Assembly (NCBI GenBank): GCA_958295665.1
Contig: OY282560.1
Coordinates: 22,279,653 to 22,343,652, forward strand
Direction: 5' to 3'
Origin: Tipula vernalis
Taxonomy: Eukaryota > Arthropoda > Insecta > Diptera > Tipulidae
DNA: 64,000 nt
Position numbers and translations under genes: made by a program. Shown in pieces: positions 42,960 through 53,480 of this stretch (the stretch's first letter is position 1; every line of letters starts with the position of its first letter). The notes below the pieces were generated by a model. The model made no database searches. It had not been told where the DNA came from and saw only the letters and a list, made by a program, of their open reading frames with translations.

Positions 42960-45194
42960 AGCAAAAGAACGTCAAGTCATTTACGGTACAAAATAATTAT
43001 TATTGATAACGATGAAGAAGACGCTGAACAACAGGAACCCGTAAGTAATGTCTGATTGTAAGCTCGAAGCTCAATCCATTTCTGAAATAAGTCTTGAGTG
43101 TACTGATTCTGACGATTCTCTTAATTCCGCTCATTACGTTAAATTTAAACCTCAGGTGAATTCAAGTCTTAGTAATTTCGAAACTAATCAAGGTATGTCG
43201 CTAAATATTGACCATGTGTTAAGGTTGGTACCCGAGTTCGATGGTTCGGTTAGCTTGCTAAGTAAATATATAAATGTGTGTGCATTTTTTTATAAGCCTC
43301 TGACGGGAAAAGACCAAAAAGATACATTTCTACAAATTGTTCAATCGAAATTTTCTGGTAGAGCTTACGAATTAATCTTATACAAGGCGATCGAAACGTG
43401 GGAAGATTAGAAAACAGAGTTGACATTGAAGTTTGAAGATGCTCGATCAGTCGAGCAACTGCAAATTGAACTGATTAAGCAATTTCAAGGTCAAAATGAA
43501 AACGTTCGTATGTTCGCGCGCAATATTGAGAAAACTTTATCTGCACTTAATAGTGCTTGCATACGTAGGGAAGGTTAAAAGAGTGCGGAAGTAATAAATA
43601 GCTTGAACGAAGCAACTGCATTACGCTCGTTTCAAGATGGACTGCATCATTCCATTGCGGTCATAGTGAAAGCCTGTCGGTCCAAGACATTGAAGGAAGC
43701 TGTCGATAAAGCTATAGAACAGGAAATGTCAGTTATGAACAAACCCAGATTTCAGTCAACGTCTATTAAATGCTAATTATGTTCCAAATTAGGTCACATC
43801 GCTAAAGATTGTTTCCAACTGAACAAGCCAAGTTCAACTCATACTTCAATCTCACCAAATTCTCGGAATTGCGTGCTCAGTAATGGAAAACCACTAACAA
43901 ACTTTGAAACTAGCACAAATTCAGTGAGGTGTTTATATTGCAAAAATAAAGCACATATGCTGAAAGATTCCAGAAAGCGGATATATAATAATCAGCGAAG
44001 AGAAAATTCCAATCCACCTTCACACATAAATATAAATGTCACGGAAAACTGTCAGGAACTCGTTCAGAAGAATCAGGATACAGTTGTCCGAGTTCAAAAC
44101 CTCTAAATCTGTGCCGTTCTTTCTCTACTCACTCTGAACAGAGCGTAAAATTATCGGATTTGCTTAGAAACAATCTTGTCGAAGACCATTTTGAAAATAA
44201 TTTTGTATCTGATATTTCCGTACTAAATTTGTTTGATGAGAATAATTTCGAGGTTGCCACTAATTCTACTAATTCTGAGCTTAAATCTGTTAGTGGAGAT
44301 ATCGATTTGTCATCCGCTGTATCCGTTAATAATGAAAAGATCAAAATCAATCAACCAACGTCTAATGAATACCCAAAAATAATATACCAGTCACTCTAAA
44401 TATGGACATAACCGATAACCCTATTTTATACTTTCTTATTGACACAGGAGCGGATGTCAGTCTTATAAAAAAAACTTCAGTTAAACCTAGAGCAGTTTGT
44501 CATCCCGAGTTTAAGTGTCAAATAAAGGGCATTACCAGTCAGAAAAAATTGAAACGTTAGCACTTTGTCACAGTAAATTATTAGTAGGTGATTCAAAAAT
44601 AGACCAGAAAATTCATTTAGTTCTGGACTCATTTCAAATTCAGTCAGATGGTATTTTAGGAAAAGATTTCCTGCAAAACAATAAATGTATTATCGATTAC
44701 AATAGTTCTACTGCTCAATTTTCGTTTCAAGATGTAGAACATCAGTTACCGCTTTGTGGGTTGCCGAAATCAGTTGTGGAACTAGAAATTTCCAACGAAA
44801 CACTTCCTCCCCGAGTCGAAAAGATTATACACGTTCCTAATCCTTGTCAAATTAATAAAGATTATATCTGTCTCTCGCATGAAATTACAAATGGTGTGTA
44901 TATTGCCAGTTCAGTAGTCAATTTCGCTCTTAATAAAGTTCCAATAAGTTTAGTTAATACAAACGATTACGCGATTAACGTCGGACAGATTAAAATAAGT
45001 TTTGAATCGGTTAATTCCTATGAACTTTTCAACATTGAAAGTTGGAATCCGAACGTAGAAGACAGATTAAACAAACTCGGCAAGAATCTAAATTTCAGCC
45101 ATCTAAATGGAAAACAAAAATCATCTTTATGGGAAATTTGTCGCGATTTCAATAATGTATTTTATTTAGAGGGCGATACTCTGACTCACACTTA
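42960..45194 (+). mobile_element. Gypsy-like LTR retrotransposon fragment (gag and protease)
   Basis: This is a truncated Ty3/Gypsy-type element containing gag (43048-44106) and the protease region (about 44400-45195). It ends abruptly just before reverse transcriptase at FYLEGDTLTHT, where the Gag of a different retroelement begins. No LTR was identified. The abrupt joining of two unrelated retroelements points to deletion or recombination between them. Confidence 0.8.
43048..44106 (+). pseudogene. Gypsy-like gag with zinc knuckles
   Basis: Capsid-like Gag: VLRLVPEFDGSVSLLSKYIN and FLQIVQSKFSGRAYELI precede an in-frame stop at about 43408. VEQLQIELIKQFQGQNENV and LRSFQDGLHHSIAV follow in the same frame. 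Two zinc knuckles come next: CSKLGHIAKDC (after a stop at about 43773), then CLYCKNKAHMLKDS, in which the last Cys is replaced by Ser. Gag packages element RNA. At least three stops make it non-functional. Confidence 0.8.
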
Positions 45195-45195
45195 A
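44400..45195 (+). pseudogene. Gypsy-like protease and pre-RT region
   Basis: FLIDTGADVSLIK near 44435 is the intact protease active site (Asp-Thr-Gly-Ala). A frameshift near 44510 moves the rest to the frame at 44515-45195: SDGILGKDFLQNNKCIIDY, LPPRVEKIIHV, NGVYIASSVVNF, then EGDTLTHT. This is the protease flap-to-RT linker of Gypsy elements. Reverse transcriptase itself is missing. Confidence 0.8.
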
Positions 45196-45820
45196 TGTAA
45201 ATACAACAAATTGGAAAGAGATAAAAGAACATTTAGTGAATAAATATGCTGATAGCAGAGACGAATCACACTTACAGTTTGAACTATACAGTCTCGTCAG
45301 AAATAATTTATCACCTCAAAATTTGTTCGATAAAATCCAAAATTTGTTGACCTTACTAATTAATCAAGTCAAACTTCACAACGATAATCAAGAAATTATC
45401 GCTCATCAAATTAAACAATACAATCAAGTTGGTTTAACAATTTTTACCGCAGGTCTAAAAGAACCTCTAGGAGGCAGAACTAGATCTATGCAACCTAAAA
45501 ATCTCATAGAAGCATTTGACTTTATTACTAAGGAGCAAAACATTAACAAATTAAAATATAACAACCAATCAACAAGTAGTAATTACTCGTACAATAACAA
45601 CAACAAAATCAAACAAGAATCTTATAAAACTACGGAAAATAATAATACCAACAATCAAAAATCAAGTAACAACAAAAATTACAGCCCTAACTATAAACCA
45701 AACTATACTCCTAATATTAAGAAATTTCAAAATAATTACATGAACAACAAATCACCGGAAACTAACGAACATTTTAATATTGAGACGGAAATCTTGGAAA
45801 ATCTACTATATTCAATATAG
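45195..45820 (+). pseudogene. Errantivirus gag, C-terminal part
   Basis: The frame begins in mid-protein (NWKEIKEHLVNKYADSRDE), then TIFTAGLKEPLGGRTRSMQP, a segment typical of errantiviral Gag, followed by an Asn-rich tail. Errantiviral Gag lacks classical zinc knuckles, as here. The N-terminal half is absent. Composition becomes very Asn/Lys-rich at the end, matching the AT-rich genome. Confidence 0.8.
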
Positions 45821-46560
45821 AAAACATATCTAAACTACCATTTATAACTCTGTCAATCGACAAAAAAATCCTAAAATTTCTTATCGACACGGTGGCCGAT
45901 AAATCGTACATCAGCCCTGATGTCGTAGACAAAAACTTTCGAACACATACTGATTTAAATATAACCAGTTTGTTCAACTCTACCACTATTAATGAAAAAC
46001 AATCATAAAATTTAACGAATTCAACCACCCTATAGAATTATTTATCTAAAATTTCATAAATTTTATGATGGTCTAATAGGCTACGAAAACTTAACAAAGC
46101 TTAACGCTAACGTTTTATTAGAAACAATGCAATAGAAAAGCCCCAATTTCTCACTAAAACTACACGACAAAATACAGTCATGTATCAAACCTTTCTTCTT
46201 AAACGCTCTGGAAAAAGTAATAATAAGAGCACCAGTTTCAATAAAAAACGGTGAATTCTACATTAAACCAATAAAAATACAAGAAGGAGTGTACATCCAA
46301 GAAGGGATTTACAAAACTCATTCACCACACTTGGCATACGTAGAAATAATCAATCAATCAAATAACAGTAAAGAAATTTTCTTAATTCAGCCAATAATTG
46401 TCGAAGAACTGAATCAATATCATGAAATCAATTTTCATACATCCCAGGAACAAAATTCCATCCAAAATATTGAATCTAAACTAGATCTAGCTAATCTAAA
46501 TATAGGGAAGAAAAAAAAGAAATCGTAAAACTTTGTAATAAGTTCGAAGATACTTTTCAC
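45821..46560 (+). pseudogene. Errantivirus protease region
   Basis: At about 45870-45915 the frame reads FLIDTVADKSYISP. The catalytic Asp-Thr-Gly is changed to Asp-Thr-Val, which should disable the protease. A stop follows near 46006. The pre-RT segment continues in another frame at 46200-46530 (YIQEGIYKTHSPHLAYVEII). It would have processed the Gag-Pol precursor. Confidence 0.75.
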
Positions 46561-47595
46561 GACGATAAAAATAAGATAACATTCACACATAATGTCAAGC
46601 ATAAAATTGATCTTAACAATGAAAAACCAGTACATGTCAAACAATATCGACATCCTGAACACCAAAAAAGTGAAATAAAAAACGAATACAACAAACTACT
46701 ATCGAATGGAATAATACGTCCTTCATATTCACCTTGGAGTAGCACAATATGGTTAGTTCCAAAGAAGAGCGATTCCCAGGGTAATAAAAAGTGGCGTCTC
46801 GTAGTCGACTATCGCTAACTCAATAGCCAAACGATAGACGATCGCTACCCACTCCCAAATATTTCAAATATACTAGACAAACTTGGAAAAGCTAATTATT
46901 TTTCCACTATCGATCTTGCGGCGGGTTTTCACCAAATTCAAATCCACCCAGACGATATATCAAAAACAGGGTTTAGTGTCGAATCAGGACACTATGAATT
47001 CTTAAGGATGCCCTTCGGTTTGAAGAATGCTCCGAGCACTTTTCAACGAATCATGGACAATATCCTTGGAGAATTACAAGGTAACCAAGTTCTGTGCTAC
47101 ATGGATGATATTATCGTGTTTTCCACTAGTTTACAGGAACACATTATAGACCTTCAAAAAGTATTTATAAAATTGCGCAACGCAAATTTAAAAATACAAC
47201 TAGACAAAACGCACTTTTGTCAAAAACAGATTGGATTTCTCGGGAACATAATTACACCCGAAGGCGTCAAGCCAAATCCATCAAAAATTGAAGCTATAAA
47301 AAATATTAATCTACCTAAAACCCAAAAAGAAATAAAATCATTTCTTGGCTTAATTGGTTACTATCGCAAATTCATCAAGGATTTCGCAAAAATAACCAAG
47401 CCAATAACAAGTTGTCTAACGAAAAAATCAAAAATTGTAATTGACGACAATGACAAAAATTGTTTCGAACTATGTAAAACATTACTAACGAATGAACCAA
47501 TTTTAAAATACCCCGATTTCGAAATTCCTTTTACGTTAACAACCGATGCAAGCAACTTCGCCAGAGGAGCAATCCTTAGCCCCAAGGTGAAATAG
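46560..47595 (+). pseudogene. Errantivirus reverse transcriptase
   Basis: Reverse transcriptase motifs run in order: a proline-rich priming strand with SPWSSTIWLVPKK near 46730, VVDYR followed by an in-frame TAA at 46816-46818, YFSTIDLAAGFHQI (first catalytic Asp), MPFGLKNAPSTFQRIM, and CYMDDIIVFS (intact Tyr-Met-Asp-Asp near 47098-47110). The thumb and connection follow (FLGLIGYYRKFIKDFA). The frame continues into the start of RNase H (LTTDASNFARGAIL) and stops at 47595. Confidence 0.92.
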
Positions 47596-48117
47596 GTAAA
47601 GATTTACCTGTAGCATATGCATCGCGTACACTTATCAAAAACCGAGACAAACTATGCGACTATCGAGAAAGAACTCCTAGCCATAGTTTGGGGTGTAAAA
47701 TATTTTCGGCCATATTTATATGGAAGAAAATTTAAGATAGCGACAGATCACAAACCGTTGGTATGGTTATTTAACGCCCGGCTCGAGGAGTACGACTATG
47801 AAATCCTGTACAAGAAAGGAACCTCGAATACCAACGCAGATGCTCTATCTCGTATAGAAATCAACGAATGTTTAGCAAATAAAAAATTCAAATATCCCGA
47901 AACAATAGATTCGATAAAACAAATAAATTCAAATGAATATTCTAAACCCGTAGAAAATTCACTAGGTATCCAAGTCAGCAAAGACAATAAAAACAAAACA
48001 CACGAAATTAACATGTTACAACTCATGGAAACTCTGGATATTAGCGAAACCATGGATAAAACAGTTAATATCCCTGAGACATTAACACCAATAAATAACT
48101 TCAAACGTCAAATCTAA
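47517..48117 (+). pseudogene. Errantivirus RNase H
   Basis: After a frameshift near 47590 the frame holds TETNYATIEKELLAIVWGVK, FRPYLYGRKFKIATDHKPL and EYDYEILYKKGTSNTNADALSR, the RNase H and its tail. A short in-frame deletion joins WLFNA directly to RLEEYDYEI, omitting about a dozen residues usually found there. The C-terminal extension (47880-48117) is low-complexity linker toward the integrase. Confidence 0.88.
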
Positions 48118-48940
48118 ATTCTAGTCGACGAGGATTTCGAAACGATAAATGAAAGATTTAAAATACAATTCAGCAAATACAAACAATATACAATCAGGAA
48201 AAGGAAATATACACCTGAAGATAAAACTGATGATGAAACAATTAAAATATTCAACGATTATTTCAAACAAAATCCAAATTTAAAAATAGTCAGATCTAAA
48301 ATCTCACTAGAAGATATCACAGATCATGACAAACAGCAAGAAATAATCAAAACAACTCATATACCATATCATAGAGGTATAATCGAGAATTTTGAAAAAA
48401 TAAAAAAGTTTTATTTTTTCCCTTATCTAAAGCAAAAAATCACTAGATTTGTGAACAATTGCGATGTTTGTAAACTCAACAAATATGAGCGCAAACCTAT
48501 TAATCTCAAATTTCAAAATTCCCCAACATCAAACGGACCAATGGAAATACTCCATTGCGATACCTTCATGTTGAGATCTAAAACATTCCTTACGATTATG
48601 GATAAATTTTCCAAATTTATCTCGATTTTCGAATTGCCGTCGGAAATCTCAAACCATAATCAGAATGTTTAGACGACCATTTTTCTCTCGAGAAGGAATC
48701 CCAAAGCAAATCACAATAGATTCAGCCACGGAATTCAACTCAGAAATATTCAATAATTTTATGAGTATGCACAATATAAAATTGCATACAACCACAGTTA
48801 AGTAATCTCTACAGGAAAAAGTCCTATAGAGCGAGTCCATAACACCTTAACGGAGTTAGTAAGGATAATTCATAGCGAAAATAAAGATATTGGTATATAC
48901 GAGCAATTTTTTTTGTGGGATACCATAATATTCCAATAAT
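48118..48940 (+). pseudogene. Errantivirus integrase, N-terminal and core part
   Basis: A zinc-binding HHCC region is visible at 48355-48480 (HRGIIENFEKIKKFYFFP, then NNCDVCKLNKYERKP). The catalytic core begins with MEILHCDTFMLRSKTFLTIMDKFSKF (first Asp). After a stop near 48671 and a shift it continues with TIDSATEFNSEIFNNF (second Asp) and PIERVHNTLTELVRII (Glu helix). Coding similarity breaks at about 48930, where foreign DNA begins. The remaining integrase C-terminus is at 54861-55343. Confidence 0.88.
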
Positions 48941-49436
48941 TAGATCCGTATAAAGTTACATTACAACAATTTAAGGGCGCGAAATCCCTTTAATCAAGCA
49001 AAACATAACGTTGCCGTTACTCATACGTACAAGAAAAAACATCAGCTCCAACAAATTGTAACAAAACTCTGAAACTAAACAATCGATTTTAATAAACTAC
49101 TTACAGCTTAAAACCACCAGGAGAAAATACTCGATAAAATGGTAAAAAAAATTTAATTTATATGATTTTAATACGTTCCGAAGATTGTAAGAGAATTCAA
49201 TCCAGGATTAAATGATTTCTGAGATTAGTTCTAATCGACAGACAGATAGAAGGAAGGACACCGTATTTTATATTAGTAGAGAAGCTACAGCTTGCCAAAA
49301 TATTTATACTTAAATGTAATTAAACAGAAAGAACAAGTGCAGGTGCAAAAAGCATCTCAGATAAATCTTTTGTTTTGTATGACTTATTCCGCAATTAAAG
49401 TACATTAACAATAAAAAATGTAGAGTTTGTTTTATT
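48941..49436. other. Non-coding, left part of the insertion in the errantivirus
   Basis: No confident coding similarity. It is the left edge of the roughly 5.9-kb block separating the two errantivirus halves. No target duplication was found at its borders, so how it arrived is unclear. Confidence 0.4.
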
Positions 49437-49766
49437 TTAATTTGGTTTATAATTATAATTTTTGAATACGATGTAATCCTCCATCGAGTATTGGCTACTA
49501 TTAATATTCACAACTTCGCCTACAATTTCATTATTTGGTAGGTCCATAGCTAACATATAGTAGGTAGAGGTGTTAATGCCGGTGGCGAATTTAGACCGGA
49601 ATGCTGTATCCGAATCTGACTGACGAGGATTTTGATGGAGAGGAACGACGTGTACATATTTAGAATTAAGTTGGATGATGGATTGAAGAGTCAGTTTATC
49701 TAATTTTCCATAAAATATAACTTCAGAGATTAGTTTTTCTGCTATTGTCCATTGTATTTTCGTCAT
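49437..49766 (-). CDS. Orphan ORF, 109 residues, function unknown
   Basis: The frame starts at an ATG (MTKIQWTIAEKLISEVIFYG) with a normal amino-acid mix and few Asn/Lys runs (YVHVVPLHQNPRQSDSDTAF, ATGINTSTYYMLAMDLPN). It looks more like real protein than most frames here. On the same strand a branch-point and TTGCAG acceptor-like sequence lies about 150 bp upstream, and an AATAAA-like signal directly follows the stop. It may be a terminal exon of a captured or host gene, or part of an unrecognised element. No family identified. Confidence 0.3.
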   Translation of the reverse strand: MTKIQWTIAEKLISEVIFYGKLDKLTLQSIIQLNSKYVHVVPLHQNPRQSDSDTAFRSKFATGINTSTYYMLAMDLPNNEIVGEVVNINSSQYSMEDYIVFKNYNYKPN

Positions 49767-50319
49767 TTATTGCAACTGACACCCAGTGGGATAGCCGGGA
49801 TACGATTCCGCTGGGGTGTCGGAAGTCAACATTTGTTCAACAGTCTCTATTAATCGTTCTTATTTTTTAATCAAGTTTGCTGAAGTTGTTGGATGGCGTT
49901 TGTGTGATGTTGTCTGCAATATAAATTGATAAGTTAGACAAATATTCACAAGAATATGTCGTATTAAGGGCAAAGTAGGGAAGATGACAAAACCTTTTTA
50001 ATAAATTTAGATAATATCTTTATGATAAGGGCTGTGCAATTTCAACGAAAAAAGCTCAGAATACATTCTATCATTCGGCTAATTGATTTTTACTATCTCT
50101 TATGTCTCAGAATTTGTCGCAGATTTTGAAAAATCCTGGTTTTGATTATGTGCTTGACGCACATATATACTTTACTTACCGGTGTGAAGTTTTTAATACA
50201 TTTTAATTAACACATTTTTTAACATATTTTACGCTAGTGTACTTTTGTGGCAGTATAATCCAAGAAAAAATTAATATATGAGGAAAAATATCCTACCATA
50301 TGCTAAATACAATAACATA
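49767..50319. other. Non-coding gap
   Basis: No gene or element was recognised here. AT-rich sequence leads into the duplicated segment at 50320. Confidence 0.35.
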
Positions 50320-50600
50320 AATCTTAGAGATTGGTTGGCACATACACAATATAGGATAGAAAGAGGATACTTTAAGCTTTCTAAATCTGTACGTGTTATT
50401 CCATAATTTAGGGTTGGGCTCTGATGACAAATTTTCAAATATTGCCAAAATGATCAATTATTATGGAAAATATTGATTCTACATTTTTCTAGATAACACA
50501 AATCTCAGAAATTGGCTCGTTTGAGGATGCTATAGGCCTTCCAAATCTATACGCGCTATTTTATAATTTAGGGTTGGGCTCTGATGACAAATTTTCAAAT
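50320..50600. repeat. Diverged tandem duplication, two units
   Basis: Two adjacent related units end with the same sequence (TTTAGGGTTGGGCTCTGATG at about 50408 and 50568, then ACAAATTTTCAAATA). Each begins with ATAAATCTTAGAGATTGG-like sequence. They are more conserved at their ends than in the middle. The second unit is interrupted by the pogo element and the LOA derivative at AAATA. Confidence 0.65.
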
Positions 50601-50610
50601 ACAGTAATAG

Positions 50611-51271
50611 GTGGTTTGGCGTCTATTGGAGGGGGGCGGGGCCAAAGTTGAGTAGATTAATCTACCAGCTCCGTAACCTTCCAGTAGGGTGCGCATCGCG
50701 TGAGCTGTTCTGGTCTTGTCAATAGGCAGCTGCGTGATGGGTACAATTGTGTAAAGGGTAACCTGTTCACAATTCGCAAGTGTACGTGCTGCCTCCTCGT
50801 GGCAACCACTGGTAACTAAGGCCATTTGGCTTAGGCTGATAGATTAATCAATCCAAAATATGCGTACTCTGGATACCAGACACCCTCCAGTGTTATTTAG
50901 CCTTCCTGTAGTAAAGGTGGGTGACCTACAGGCGATTTGCAGTTCCCAGCAACTCGTAAGAGTAAATTAAACGGAATACGGGGCAGGAGTAGGAATATAT
51001 GGGAGTGGGACAGCCCTCTCGAAGTCCTTGGGCTCCAATGCTACCGCTTTTCTAGCGGAACTACATGCTGTAGTAAATATCTAGGAGGGAGAGCAATAAG
51101 CCCAGATAGTATGTAACACGTACCGGGAGGCAGTATTGTCAGTTTCATTAAGAACCTGAATATTGACTGAATGGATAATTAAGCAGGGTCCAGCACAATA
51201 GATCTTTTTGGTCGCACTGCGAGGTGGCTGATTGCCCCCATGGCCCTCCAATAATAATAATTAATAATAAT
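50611..51271 (+). mobile_element. Internally deleted LOA derivative, copy 2
   Basis: This is a complete 661-bp non-autonomous LOA derivative flanked by a perfect 14-bp target duplication AAATACAGTAATAG (50597-50610 and 51272-51285). It has the LOA leader start (GTGGTTTGGCGTCT) and the hairpin at 50869-50890. It joins the leader directly to a short RNase H-derived piece (about 50965-50972) and that to the ORF2 end (about 51071-51080). The LOA 3' region and TAA tail follow. Both joins coincide with those of the copy at 36831-37476. It encodes no functional protein and must be mobilised in trans. Confidence 0.93.
50869..50890 (+). promoter_or_regulatory. Conserved LOA leader hairpin in the deleted derivative
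   Basis: CTGGA (50869-50873) and TCCAG (50886-50890) with a 12-nt loop, as in LOA-A. It is retained although most of the element has been lost. Confidence 0.55.
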
Positions 51272-51276
51272 AAATA

Positions 51277-53480
51277 CAGTAATAGCTCAGTTTACGCAAC
51301 ACAATAAAAACCAGACCTTAAATGAAAAACATATAACATGCCACATAACACAGTACAAATAACTGTCGTATTAATTTGCTCGCAAATCAGAACAAAAAAA
51401 AATGTTCGCCTGCACACTCTTCATGGAAGAAGAAGTCTCCATTAAGAACCACACGCAGAAGAAAAAAATCGTTAGGTTTACATAATACGTAACTTTATTT
51501 TAAAATACATTTTATTCCATACGTAGATACAAACATACTACATTCTTGTGTTTGTATTCTTAAACAAAAAAAAGTATTAAAATTAACAGTGTATGTATTT
51601 CAAATTCATATTGATACAAAATTAAAAAGAAAAAAATTTTAAACCAATTTCAAGGGCTTTGAAAAAAATGTGAACAAATATTTCGTCTCAAAACTGCGAT
51701 TTCCCTCAGTTTATGAAGAATCAATAATTCTTCCAGTGGAATTTCATTTTGTTGAGCCCACTCCAGACAAGTTGTAAAGCTTAAAATAGCAACTCCCACT
51801 TTTACTTGTGGTTTACTCACAGATTCTTCTGTTAGATGATCAGTGTCATCGCTTTCGTCCTCTGAAACAATTGGGATGGGAAAATTAAATTCTTCGATCC
51901 ATTCGTTTACTTCTTGGGGAGAATATTCACAACTGCAGGTAATACTTGCCCTAATAAGGTCTGCAAAACTTCGACATCCAATCTCTCATTTTGATTTTTA
52001 GTGCGAAGTTCACTCAGAGGTATGTCGTCCTTTGAATCCCACTCGAGAGATTTAGGCATCATCAAAACTTTCCAACAGTTGTTTATAGTAGTTTCATTTA
52101 AACCAGCCCAAGCGTTAGCCAAAAAAAAATTACAGCCTGTTTTAAATTAAAAGCTTTAATTGCCGTTTCTATATTACCGTCATATATTACCATAATTAGC
52201 TTTTGTTAGGTTTATTATGTTTTGGTCCATCGGCTGTGGTAAAGCGGTACAATTCGGTGGAAAGCACACAATTGGTATATTTAATTCGCCAATTATTATA
52301 TCGGAATCCCAAGGATGACAGGCTGCATTATTCAACAAAAGTACAACTTTTTTAGGAAGATTTTTAGAAATTAAAAATTTTTTAACCTAAGATAAATGTT
52401 TAGTTAATTACATATTTTAAATGAATGCATTTGATATGTATAATAGCGCAGGAGCAAAAGTGCTTTCTAACCAAGATTGTAACAAAATTGATGTTATTCA
52501 AGCGTTCGTATTTTCTCTATAAACAATTGGTGATTGGAAAATTTTCTAAAAGCTCTCGGTGTTTTAACCTTTCCAATGACAAACAATTTTATTTTGTGGG
52601 TACCCGAACTATTAATGCAAGTTAGGAAAGTAATTATTTCTTTACTAACTTTTCGCCAGGAACACATTTTTCAGTGATTCTAACTAATGTGGTGTCCGGT
52701 AAAAGCTTCCAGAATAAGTCGCTTTCATCGGCGTTATAAACTTGGTCATCGGTAACATCTAGTTCCTTTATTTTATCGTGAAATTTGACAACAAACGTGT
52801 CAACTGCTTGACTTTTGCTAGATAACTTTTCACGTGGAATTTTTAAAAACCGCATTCCGTAGCGATTCTTGAAAATGTACTACTACATAGCATAAAACTC
52901 TGAATTATTTTCTTTTATTTTATTAAGAATTATTTTTGCTTTTCACATAAAACGGAAGATGAAATAGGATTGTGATTGGCTTCCTCCATTTTTGGGAATT
53001 CTGGAGCTTTCAAAGTTTTGCGGTTACCAGGGCCCACTTCGGTTTTACAAATAAAATCAGCTATATTCACTTTGTTTTGTTTAATGCGAGTTATCGTAGA
53101 TCGATGCCAAACAATATTTGGCCAATTTACTCGCCGAAATGCCTTTTTCTAAACCAACTAAAATTTCATGTTTTTCCTTAACAGACAAAAATAAACGTTG
53201 AATTTTAGAACGCATGCTTGTGTTTTCATTTATTTATATTAATTAATAAAATTAAACTTTTAATTCGTTTTAATGCACTTTAACCACATGTACGACGTTT
53301 GAATTTTATAACGATAATGTGATTGTATCCTTTTTTAATAAATTTATTTTGTTTCATTTTAAAACATTTATAAATGACAATAACATTATAGAGAGAATAG
53401 TAAAGAGCAAACGTGTGCGAAAAAGTTAAGTATATGATCTAATAATGCCGTTTTAATTGTGTTGTTCTCACTGGCACATT
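51277..53480 (-). mobile_element. pogo/Tigger-type DNA transposon
   Basis: This is a Tc1/mariner-superfamily element of the pogo/Tigger branch. Its transposase is at 51650-53215 on the minus strand. The left end is probably at 51277 (TA followed by CAGTAATAGCTCAGTTTACG), the CAGT start and TA target typical of this group. The LOA derivative inserted exactly over this end, so part of it is duplicated at 50602-50610. The right inverted repeat was not recognised, and the right boundary given here is approximate. Confidence 0.75.
51650..53215 (-). pseudogene. pogo/Tigger-like (Jerky/CENP-B-type) transposase
   Basis: The ATG at 53213-53215 opens an N-terminal helix-turn-helix (KEKHEILVGLEKGISASKLA). 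A shift follows, then KVNIADFICKTE. The catalytic part starts with DDQVYNADESDLFWKLLP at about 52730 (first Asp). After further shifts come WLESTFAPALL and VVLLLNNAACHP near 52300, where the second catalytic Asp is Asn. CFPPNCTALPQPMDQ follows, with the third Asp. The C-terminal frame runs from ANAWAGLNETTINNCWKVL to the stop at 51650-51652. The Asp-to-Asn change and several frameshifts make it inactive. Confidence 0.88.

Larger units (their letters stand above)
45195..48940 (+). mobile_element. Errantivirus (endogenous insect retrovirus), left half
   Basis: This is a Gypsy-clade errantivirus from the middle of gag to the integrase core. The order is gag (partial), protease, reverse transcriptase, RNase H, integrase. 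Its right half, with the integrase end, env and LTR, is at 54855-56870. The 5' LTR, leader and first part of gag are missing because it abuts a different Gypsy-like element at 45195. Stops and frameshifts occur in every gene, so it is an old, inactive copy. Confidence 0.88.
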
